Assembly (NCBI RefSeq): GCF_030378165.1
Contig: NZ_CP119766.1
Location: forward strand, 3,410,001-3,474,000
Length of the DNA stretch: 64,000 bases
Reading direction: 5' to 3'
Source: Flavobacterium panacagri
GTDB lineage: Bacteria; Bacteroidota; Bacteroidia; Flavobacteriales; Flavobacteriaceae
The position numbers and the translations under genes were made by a program. Shown piece after piece: positions 56,722 through 64,000 of the stretch. Under the pieces are notes generated by a model that worked only from the letters and a program-made list of their open reading frames with translations, had not been told where the DNA came from and did no database searches. Each line of letters opens with the position of its first letter. The stretch's first letter is position 1.

Positions 56722-58188
56722 CTAAAGCGTAACTTCTTTAGGACACGGAATACTCAAAGCAGCCGGTTTAGGATAAGTTCTATTGTTGTACATTCTGTAT
56801 TGCGTAGAAACAGTTCCTCCAAAAAGTTTCTCGTTGGTTAATTTTAGTTCAAATGAGATTTCATACAAACCATTGCTGATTTCTTTATAAGTTCCATCAC
56901 CAGAAATAGCGATTACATGTGTGTTTGTAGCGCTCGACCCAATTGTAATATCTTGTGGTATTACTAAAACCGTTCCTTCGGTTTTGCTTGTTCCATTTGC
57001 TGGGAAAAACTCTAGGGCAGAAGTAATATTAAATCCAGGAGAAATGGCGGCCGAGTTGCTTTCGTTAGAAAACCATCTTTTTAAACCAAAAGAGTTTACA
57101 GTATTGGTTCCTGTAGCAACGTTAAATCCAATTTTGAATGCATCATGATACACATCATCATTTGGATTTGCTGTTCCTTTATCACTGTACAAAATAGCAT
57201 TTTCATTGTCTTTTGTCACTACAACTGGAAAAGTCAGAGCGTTAAAAGTCTGCCATGTACAATTTCCGTTATTATTAAACCAATGTTCTCCATAAGTCAA
57301 ATAAAAAGCATTTGTTGGGTCTGTAAATTTAGAAGCCGGATTTGCTTGAATATCTCTTGGTGATTTTATTGGTTTTACAACAGTCAAAGTAAGATTACCT
57401 GTTGCATTGTAATTGGTTGTATTGACCAAAGTAATTTTGGATTCATAACGTGCATCGTCGTTTTGAATGTCTTCCAACAAAGTTAAATGGTAAGTTATAG
57501 AACTTCTGTTATCTCCGTAATCATCATGAGTCAAAGAATACTCGAAACCATTTTGAAATTTGAAGATCGAGACTTTTTCAATTTCTTCAGGAAAGAATCC
57601 ATTTGGAAAATTTACTTTAAAATCGATAGTTTCGCCAACTTCACCTTGTACGACGTATTGGTTTACGGGAAAAGTATAGTTGGTTGAAATCGTTCCTAGT
57701 TCAATTTTAAAAGTATCATTAAGATATTCTGTGTTTCGATTTCCAATATGAATTTCAGGATCTGATACTGTTTCTAATTTTAAGGTAATACTTTGTTTTG
57801 CCGACCATCTTTTATCAAAAGAAACTGCAATAGTATCTGTTAGTTTAGTCCCTTGAAATGTTAATTGATTAACAGGGTTTACAGTAAAACTTTCGTTATC
57901 ACCAGTTGACGAAACAGCACTAAAATTGGCAGTCACGGCATTTTTTAATGATTGCGCTGTTAAGGCTACAGGGATTTTTAATGTTTTGACAGAACTGTTT
58001 GTATAGGTAGATTGCGGCACCAAAGAACCATTTACCGTAGGATATTCTAAAGGTGTATTATCAGCTTTTACCAAAAAATTAAAACGGATAAATGGATCAA
58101 TTTCAGAACCTAATTTATAATCGTCTTTTGAACAAGAAGCTAATAAAGATGCGGTAATTACTATTGCGAATGTCTTAATAAGATTCAT
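56722..58188 (-). CDS. SusE-like lipoprotein of a SusCD locus
   Basis: A 488-aa lipoprotein: signal peptide ending LLASCSKDD, Cys at about 19. The protein alternates beta-rich modules (AVTANFSAVSSTG, SKITLVNTTNYNATGNLTLTVVKPIK) as expected for surface-exposed ligand-binding lipoproteins encoded after susD. The C-terminus RTYPKPAALSIPCPKEVTL resembles that of Bacteroidota DUF4843/SusE-type accessory proteins; I cannot name the family with certainty. It overlaps the end of susD by 14 bp. The ligand may be a glycan, peptide or other molecule. Confidence 0.72.
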   Translation of the reverse strand: MNLIKTFAIVITASLLASCSKDDYKLGSEIDPFIRFNFLVKADNTPLEYPTVNGSLVPQSTYTNSSVKTLKIPVALTAQSLKNAVTANFSAVSSTGDNESFTVNPVNQLTFQGTKLTDTIAVSFDKRWSAKQSITLKLETVSDPEIHIGNRNTEYLNDTFKIELGTISTNYTFPVNQYVVQGEVGETIDFKVNFPNGFFPEEIEKVSIFKFQNGFEYSLTHDDYGDNRSSITYHLTLLEDIQNDDARYESKITLVNTTNYNATGNLTLTVVKPIKSPRDIQANPASKFTDPTNAFYLTYGEHWFNNNGNCTWQTFNALTFPVVVTKDNENAILYSDKGTANPNDDVYHDAFKIGFNVATGTNTVNSFGLKRWFSNESNSAAISPGFNITSALEFFPANGTSKTEGTVLVIPQDITIGSSATNTHVIAISGDGTYKEISNGLYEISFELKLTNEKLFGGTVSTQYRMYNNRTYPKPAALSIPCPKEVTL

Positions 58189-59635
58189 TTTGTTTTAAAT
58201 TAGGGTTAAGGTTAGTATTATAAGTTGGTATTGGCAGTACATATTTTAATGACGGATAAGTCAAACTACATACATTGGCAATACAGCCGTCATTTCTAGA
58301 AATGTCTCTATGGTTTCGGGCAATATCAAAAAACAAAAAGCCTTCAAAACATAATTCTTTTCTTCTTTCTAAAAAGATATTCTCTTTTAGATTGGTTGTA
58401 TTGGTTAATAAACTTGCATTTGAACGAGCTCTGATGGTATTAATATCGGCCATTGCTAAATCTGCTCTGTTGGTTTCTGAAGCAGCTTCTGCACGAATCA
58501 AATACATTTCGCTTAATCTAAAGGCTACGTAACCAGCGTTGTTTTGATACTTTCTTGTGAAATTGTAATTAACACCTGTAAGTACACCATTTACCAGAGT
58601 TTGTAAGGACTGCGTAAGGAATAATTGTTTTCTTAAATCGTTGTTTTCGTATAAATTAATCAAATCATTTGAGGCAACATACTTTTGGTAACTTGTAGCA
58701 GAGGTATATCCAAAAACTTGTGACATTGAAGATGAGGCAGCGCCTTCTGTATCTTTTGGAGTAGAAAACTCCAGTAAAATTTCAGAAATAGGAAGATCAG
58801 CCTGCGCCCATTGCGCTACATAATCTGCGGAAGCAGATAAAGCAACACCTGAAGTTGTAATCACATCGTTTGCAACATCATAAGCATTATTCCAATCCCC
58901 TTTTTGAAGATAAACTCTAGCCAATAAAGCTTTTGTACTATTACGATTAAATAAGGAATAAGTCGCTCCCGGTAGAAGAGATGCTGATGAATAATCAGTA
59001 ATAGCGGTTTCCAAATCTTTTATAATTAACGTGTATACTTCAGCAACAGTTTTTCTGGATGGATATTGGATTCCAGCTTTGATAGATGCTGTATTATAAA
59101 CGATTCCTAAATGAGAAGCATCTGGAGTATATTTATAATCCTGACTGTAAACTAGTGATAACAGAAAATGTGTATAAGCTCTAATCGTTAATGCTTCGGC
59201 CATAATTTGATTTTTCTCTTCATCTGTTGCATCATTTAATCGAGGAGTGTATTCTAAAATCAAGTTCGCCTGATTGATAATATCATAACTTCCGTCGTAG
59301 AATGGTTTGAAATTACTTGTCAAAGCCAAGTCATCAAAAGAATAAACCTGCTCAAGATTTGCTGGTGGAGAAATCTGGCCTCTATTTCCTCCAGTTATTG
59401 TTGGCGTAAATTTTATATTTCCTCCTTGTAAGTCGGCATAAGCCGCATAACGTTCGCCTCGCAAATTGGCTTCAAGTTCCGTATAAAGTCCTGTCAAAGC
59501 TTGTAAAACACCTTTTTTGTTTTGTAAAAGTTCGTCTATAGAAGTTTGTGTTCCGGGTTCTTGTTCCAAAAAGTCACTACAGCTTTGTAATGAGAAAATC
59601 AGGAAAAATAGAGATAGATATTTTGAATATTTCAT
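58175..59635 (-). CDS. SusD/RagB family outer-membrane lipoprotein
   Basis: A 486-aa lipoprotein starting at MKYSKYLSLFFLIFSLQSCSDF (59635), with lipobox LQSC. SusD-like alpha-helical TPR units are visible: LTGLYTELEANLRGERYAAYADLQGG, IINQANLILEYTPRL, IRAYTHFLLSLVYSQDYKYTPD, and near the end LRKQLFLTQSLQ, RLSEMYLIRAEAASET and IFLERRKELCFEGFLFFDIARN, the last a strong SusD signature. It forms the lid on the SusC barrel. Its stop is 14 bp inside the SusE-like gene; its start is 4 bp from the end of SusC. Confidence 0.94.
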   Translation of the reverse strand: MKYSKYLSLFFLIFSLQSCSDFLEQEPGTQTSIDELLQNKKGVLQALTGLYTELEANLRGERYAAYADLQGGNIKFTPTITGGNRGQISPPANLEQVYSFDDLALTSNFKPFYDGSYDIINQANLILEYTPRLNDATDEEKNQIMAEALTIRAYTHFLLSLVYSQDYKYTPDASHLGIVYNTASIKAGIQYPSRKTVAEVYTLIIKDLETAITDYSSASLLPGATYSLFNRNSTKALLARVYLQKGDWNNAYDVANDVITTSGVALSASADYVAQWAQADLPISEILLEFSTPKDTEGAASSSMSQVFGYTSATSYQKYVASNDLINLYENNDLRKQLFLTQSLQTLVNGVLTGVNYNFTRKYQNNAGYVAFRLSEMYLIRAEAASETNRADLAMADINTIRARSNASLLTNTTNLKENIFLERRKELCFEGFLFFDIARNHRDISRNDGCIANVCSLTYPSLKYVLPIPTYNTNLNPNLKQNESY

Positions 59636-59639
59636 GGTC

Positions 59640-62600
59640 TTAAAATTTAGCATTAACTCCTAATGAGATTGTTCTTGCCTGTGGATAAGTAAAACGGTAT
59701 TCTCGAATTCCGTTCATTCCTTTCGGAGCTTTCTCTTTGTACCAATAGGCCACATTCGTAGCATCAGCAAAAACAGAAAGATTGTCTAGGAAAGTATTTT
59801 TTAACGGTACATTATAGCTTAAATTAATATTGCTGATTTTGATATAAGTAGCGTCATAAACATATTTGCTTAAATTAGATAAAATAGGAGAGGATGTTAC
59901 GGCAGATTGTGATACGATATCTCCTGGATTTCTCCAATGATCATAAGCATTTACAGAAAGGTTTCTGTTTAATGTATTAGAATATTTATCGACCAAAACA
60001 TCAGAAACTAAGAAATCACCACCAATTTGATAATCCCCTCTAATAGATAAACTTAGATTGTTGAAAAATGTAAAGTTGTTGTAGAAACCTCCATACGCAT
60101 CAGCTTGTTTGTCTCCAATTGGCACCCAGTCAGCAATAGTATACATATCATTGTATGTTTTAGCATCGTATATTTTACCATTTTTTTCGATAAGATCTCG
60201 ACCTGTCGCAGGATCTACTCCAACCCATTTGATTCCCCAAATAGTACTGTTGCTATAACCAATTTTTTGTGCTAAAGCTAAATTGGCTAGAGAATAGTCA
60301 CTTCCTAACCCTTTTAGATCTGTTACTTTACTGTCTACAGTAGAAATGTTGAATACTGTTGTCCATCTAAAAGCATTACTTTTTATCCATTTAATTCTTG
60401 TAGTCAATTCAAAACCTTTATTGTACATGCTTGCAGCATTTAATTGTACAGAGCTGTATCCTGTTTCAGTAGGAATATCTCTTGTCGTAATCAAATCGCT
60501 TTTGTCGTCATAATAATATTCTACTGTTAGTTCAATCCTATTGAAAATATTAAAATCAAATCCAGCATTGAATTTTGTGTTTTTCTCCCAGCTTAAATGA
60601 CCATTTGGAGCTTCAGTAGGTGTGGCTCCAATTCCTCCATTGTATCTGTTTTGCACCACATTATACAATCCTTTAGATCTATAAGAACCAATTCTAGAGT
60701 TACCTGTAGTTCCGTAGCTGGCCTTTAGTTTTAAGAAATCAATCCATGAATTAGATTTAAGGAAATTCTCGTTGCTGATAATCCATCCAGCACCAAGCCC
60801 GCCATTATTAGCAATATCTGTATCGTCACCAAAAACAGAACTCTGATCACGACGATAGTTAGCTAATAAATAATAACGTTTTTTATAGTTATAATTTATC
60901 TGAGAAAACATTGAAACTCTAGAGTTATAACTAATTTCACTTCTATAGGATTGTCCAGCTTTAGATTCATCAACATTTGGCGTAGCAGGATTATCATCTC
61001 GAATAGCATCTGTAATTTTATTGATGGTCGCCGGATTTACGAATCCAACTCCAGACGAGTAATCAAAATTGGTTTTATCTTCACTTAATTCAAAACCAAC
61101 AACACCGTCTATAGCATGATTTTCTGTAATATCTTTATTAAACAACGCTTGTCCCTGCCAGTTCCATTTTGTTGAATTTCTTTCGTTTAGAAGTCGGCGT
61201 CCCCAAGCAGGGTATAAAATTCCATTAAGCGTAAAAGAACCAGTAAACTGACCACTTTCATTTGCTCCAGAAAAGTAACGATCTTGATCCTTATCGCTGT
61301 AATCTATACCAAAAAGAGTAGAAAATCTAATATTGTTATTCAGTTTATAAGATAAATTTAAACTACCTAAAAGACCAAAAGTCTGAGTTTCATTTTTATT
61401 CTGCTCGATCGCCGCTAGCGGATTTCCTCCAGTTGAAGCAATTAATCCCATATTTGAATAGGAGCCATCTGCATTATAAGGCGAAATGGTTGGCAGATAA
61501 GCAAAGCTGTAAAAAATGTTTGGCGCATCTTTTTGTACAAAGCTTGGATTCAGCATTAAATTAATATCCCATTTTCCAGAGTTGTATCCTAAATTAATTC
61601 CAGCATTTAACTGTTTGGTCTCGTTACCAAGCTGTGGCTCATCAATTTTGGTATAGCTGACATTTGTTCGGTACGAAAATTTTGATGTAGAACCCGAAAC
61701 GTTAAAATTGTATTTGTTGTAAATACCTGATTTATTCAATAAGTTAAACCAATCTGTATTAACACCATTGTAAGTTATTGGAGCATAATTTGTAGTGGTG
61801 TTTTTTAAGTATTCATTTCTGATCTCAGTATATTGTTCGCCATTTAAGTATTTAATTTGGTTAACAGCAGAAGAAACCCCTAACTGATTTGAGAAACCAA
61901 ATTGTGTTTTCCCTTTTCTCCCTTTTTTGGTTGTAATTAAAATTACACCATTTGCACCATCAGCACCATAAATACCTACGGCAGCAGCATCTTTTAAAAC
62001 CGAAATAGTTTCAATGTTTTCTGGTGCAATTTTCATTAAAGGATTGGCTAGATTTTCAGAATACATACCGCTTCCGTCAAAATCACCGCTGTCAATAGCG
62101 TATTCTTCACTCATTACAACACCATCAACAATAATTAAGGGCTGAGAGGAAGTACCTGTAATAGCACCATTAAGAGAGGATAAAGTACCTTGTCCACGAA
62201 TATTAATTTTAACAGGGCCACCAACTCCAGAAGTATTTTCAACTAATACACCCGCAATTTGACCAGTAATCATTTTGTCAAAACTTTCAGAAGCTTGTTC
62301 TACAGCAATGTCTTTGGCTTGCAGAGTAGAAATACTTCCTACAATTTCTTCTTTTAGTTTTGTTGTACCGTAAGAAGAAGTAACTATAACAGGATTCAAT
62401 TCATCGGTTACTTCCTGAAGGTAGAAAATAAAATCTTTTTTATATTCTGCCTTTATAGACTGCGTTTCCATTCCTAAAAAGCCAACTTCAAGCACCTGGT
62501 CTTTAATGTTGCTTCCTTTTAGTTCATAAACAAATTTTCCGTTATAGTCCGTTATAGCGCCCATTCCGGTTCCTTTAATACGGATTGTGGCTCCCGGAAG

Positions 62601-63002
62601 CGGCTGTCTGTCTTTTGCGCTGTAAACGGTTCCTTTTATAATTCGATCGGTTTCCTGTACATCCGAATTAGATTGGTCAACAGGTGTAGCATCGGTTAAT
62701 AAAACTTGCTTTTTCTGAATATAATAGGAGATATTTGTGCCTTTTAATAACTTTTTTAAAGTAGTTTCCAAAGAAGCATTATCCACATCAATATCGGCTA
62801 ACTGCTCTGCATCTATTTTTTTAGCATTATAAATAATTCTAAAATCAGATTGTGCTTCAATCGATTTGATAATTTGGCTTATAGGTTTGTTTTTGACATG
62901 TAAAGTAATGGTTTTGTTTTGTGCAAAACCTTTAAAACTGGATATAAGGAGGGCTAAGAAAAACAGAATTTTTCTTAAGTTATTGGGTATCATTAAAGTC
63001 AT
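59640..63002 (-). CDS. SusC/RagA TonB-dependent transporter with STN domain
   Basis: A 1120-aa outer-membrane transporter. Signal peptide LRKILFFLALLISSFKGFAQ; STN domain (about 30-85, THVKNKPISQIIKSIEAQSDFRIIYNAKK-like), which links to the FecR anti-sigma; carboxypeptidase-regulatory-like domain (about 104-190, GTVYSAKDRQPLPGATIRIKG); plug (GQIAGVLVENTSGVGGPVKINIRGQGTLS, LKDAAAVGIYGADGANGVILITTKKG); beta-barrel to the C-terminal NISLGVNAKF. The STN domain with a FecR gene 7 bp upstream means its expression is controlled by an ECF sigma/FecR system. It transports a ligand delivered by SusD across the outer membrane. Confidence 0.95.
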   Translation of the reverse strand: MTLMIPNNLRKILFFLALLISSFKGFAQNKTITLHVKNKPISQIIKSIEAQSDFRIIYNAKKIDAEQLADIDVDNASLETTLKKLLKGTNISYYIQKKQVLLTDATPVDQSNSDVQETDRIIKGTVYSAKDRQPLPGATIRIKGTGMGAITDYNGKFVYELKGSNIKDQVLEVGFLGMETQSIKAEYKKDFIFYLQEVTDELNPVIVTSSYGTTKLKEEIVGSISTLQAKDIAVEQASESFDKMITGQIAGVLVENTSGVGGPVKINIRGQGTLSSLNGAITGTSSQPLIIVDGVVMSEEYAIDSGDFDGSGMYSENLANPLMKIAPENIETISVLKDAAAVGIYGADGANGVILITTKKGRKGKTQFGFSNQLGVSSAVNQIKYLNGEQYTEIRNEYLKNTTTNYAPITYNGVNTDWFNLLNKSGIYNKYNFNVSGSTSKFSYRTNVSYTKIDEPQLGNETKQLNAGINLGYNSGKWDINLMLNPSFVQKDAPNIFYSFAYLPTISPYNADGSYSNMGLIASTGGNPLAAIEQNKNETQTFGLLGSLNLSYKLNNNIRFSTLFGIDYSDKDQDRYFSGANESGQFTGSFTLNGILYPAWGRRLLNERNSTKWNWQGQALFNKDITENHAIDGVVGFELSEDKTNFDYSSGVGFVNPATINKITDAIRDDNPATPNVDESKAGQSYRSEISYNSRVSMFSQINYNYKKRYYLLANYRRDQSSVFGDDTDIANNGGLGAGWIISNENFLKSNSWIDFLKLKASYGTTGNSRIGSYRSKGLYNVVQNRYNGGIGATPTEAPNGHLSWEKNTKFNAGFDFNIFNRIELTVEYYYDDKSDLITTRDIPTETGYSSVQLNAASMYNKGFELTTRIKWIKSNAFRWTTVFNISTVDSKVTDLKGLGSDYSLANLALAQKIGYSNSTIWGIKWVGVDPATGRDLIEKNGKIYDAKTYNDMYTIADWVPIGDKQADAYGGFYNNFTFFNNLSLSIRGDYQIGGDFLVSDVLVDKYSNTLNRNLSVNAYDHWRNPGDIVSQSAVTSSPILSNLSKYVYDATYIKISNINLSYNVPLKNTFLDNLSVFADATNVAYWYKEKAPKGMNGIREYRFTYPQARTISLGVNAKF

Positions 63003-63009
63003 GTTTTAT

Positions 63010-64000
63010 TTAGTTATGGAAAATAGGTGTAATCGTAATTGTTTTTTGTTCAATAGAATAATTAAAAGGCGTGTCACGTTTTAGAAGATCTAAAATGTTC
63101 TCGACACTAGACTCACTGATTTTAATTGAGCCGGTAAAATTCTGTTTGGCCAAAACAGCATTTTCGTTGATGATTTCAACGTCGTAGGTGCGCTCAATTA
63201 TTTTTGTAATCGTAGAAAAGGGGGTGTTGTTGAAGGCAAGTTCACCTTGTGTCCAAGCTTCGTAAAAAGAAGTATCAACGCTTTTCGTTGTAATTTTCTT
63301 AGACTGATTCTGCCAGACAGCCATTTGGGAAGGCTTTAGCAAAACAGTATTTAAAGGATTTTCTTTTTCAGACATTTTAATGCTTCCTTCAACCAAAACA
63401 CTGCTCACGGTTTTGTCTTCAGGATAAGCACTTACATTGAAACGCGTTCCAAGAACTTCAATTTCAACCTGATCTGAATGTACAATAAACGGATGCTGCT
63501 TGTCTTTAGCAACTTCAAAAAATGCTTCACCGGTTAAATAAACATTTCTATTTCCGCTTATACCAAATTGCTCAGGATAACGTAAAGTAGTTCCTGAATT
63601 TAAACTTACAAGGGTACCGTCTGAAAGTTTAAGTTTAAAAGTTTTTCCGTACGGAATTTTTAAGGTATTGTATAAAACGTCTTTATCCTGAACTTTTCCG
63701 AAATAAACAATCTGATCAGGGAATTTTCTGGCAACCAGTTCGCCTTTATCATTCACCAATGTATTCAGATTCTTTTCGGTAAAAAATTCTAAACGGCCAT
63801 CGCCTAATTCCAGAACAATTTCTTTTGAAACAACTGTTCTTTCATTAAAATAAAAAGCAAGTTTTCCTAAACCAAATAAAACAACAAGAATGGCCGCGTA
63901 TTTAAAATACGTTCTTATTTTATTTTTTGGTTGTAATGCAACAACTGGAACTTCACGTGAAATAGTTCCAGAAAGTGCTGTTAAGGCCAAAGTCTTTTTT
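63010..64000 (-). CDS. FecR family anti-sigma factor (partial)
   Basis: The frame is open to the right edge, so the N-terminal cytoplasmic part is missing. The visible portion has a TM helix (FKYAAILVVLFGLGKLAFYF), the FecR domain (LKIPYGKTFKLKLSDGTLVSLNSGTTLRYPEQFG, RNVYLTGEAFFEVAKDKQHPFIVHS, ILGTRFNVSAY-type strand, LLKPSQMAVWQN) and a DUF4974-type C-terminal domain (FNNTPFSTITKIIERTYDVEI). It senses the state of the SusC STN domain in the periplasm and controls an ECF sigma factor that would be encoded beyond the right edge. It lies 7 bp upstream of susC. Confidence 0.93.
   Translation of the reverse strand, partial: KKTLALTALSGTISREVPVVALQPKNKIRTYFKYAAILVVLFGLGKLAFYFNERTVVSKEIVLELGDGRLEFFTEKNLNTLVNDKGELVARKFPDQIVYFGKVQDKDVLYNTLKIPYGKTFKLKLSDGTLVSLNSGTTLRYPEQFGISGNRNVYLTGEAFFEVAKDKQHPFIVHSDQVEIEVLGTRFNVSAYPEDKTVSSVLVEGSIKMSEKENPLNTVLLKPSQMAVWQNQSKKITTKSVDTSFYEAWTQGELAFNNTPFSTITKIIERTYDVEIINENAVLAKQNFTGSIKISESSVENILDLLKRDTPFNYSIEQKTITITPIFHN

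Overview
The window looks like chromosomal DNA of a Flavobacterium-like Bacteroidota bacterium. The signs are low GC, a SusC/SusD/FecR locus, signal peptides ending in -FAQ/-SAQ, Bacteroidota-type surface proteins with the 'VGM..N.P...LDLNN...KGLLLPKV' opening, and many palindromic intergenic repeats of the kind common in this genus. Function calls rest on motif recognition without a database search, so family and DUF names come from memory.

Layout. 1-7.1 kb: the tail of a probable glycoside hydrolase, then a small redox/regulator group (two AraC regulators, cupin, zinc alcohol dehydrogenase, aldo/keto reductase, exported amidohydrolase). 7.2-23.7 kb: many small stress-type genes (DUF4142 lipoprotein, DUF7218-like protein, topoisomerase IB, DUF1328, DUF5661-like, DUF892/YciE-like, Fpg/Nei glycosylase, DUF72, general-stress flavin-binding protein, SDR), with a four-gene run of unknown function, a response regulator, a large multi-PAS histidine kinase and a SemiSWEET transporter. 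24.1-30.7 kb: a tight signalling operon (response regulator/kinase, CHASE3 hybrid kinase with three receivers, response regulator, CheR, CheB). 30.9-32.7 kb: two outer-membrane-type proteins. 33.0-39.1 kb: a heavy-metal export operon (His/Cys-rich small protein, CzcA-type RND pump, TolC-type channel, lipoprotein adaptor). 49.9-51.9 kb: a CPC-type metal P-type ATPase that probably belongs with that operon.

Between the adaptor and the ATPase lies an AT-rich accessory island of about 10.8 kb (39.1-49.9 kb). It carries small orphan genes; two tandem single-ORF IS3-type transposase genes, the first with all three DDE residues replaced but still open; a 111-bp direct repeat on either side of that segment; a divergent regulator pair (S24-type repressor and a small DNA-binding-like protein) around a palindromic operator candidate; and four paralogous secreted surface proteins. 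A separate IS3-family element at 52.0-53.3 kb has inverted repeats and a canonical A6G frameshift site.

53.3-64.0 kb: tautomerase, glyoxalase-fold protein, a secreted unknown, a di-haem cytochrome c peroxidase, and a SusE-like lipoprotein/SusD/SusC/FecR locus that runs off the right edge.

The most unusual signals are: (1) the catalytically dead/intact transposase pair; (2) intergenic palindromic repeats that have become coding sequence in the metal-efflux operon, including a whole lipoprotein signal peptide; (3) families of inverted repeats built from 8-bp words (NNNCTAAG, NNNCAAAG, NNNCATAG), with an 18-bp palindrome inserted at a fixed register; (4) the switch-like regulator pair beside the surface-protein array. 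No tRNA, rRNA or CRISPR array was seen.
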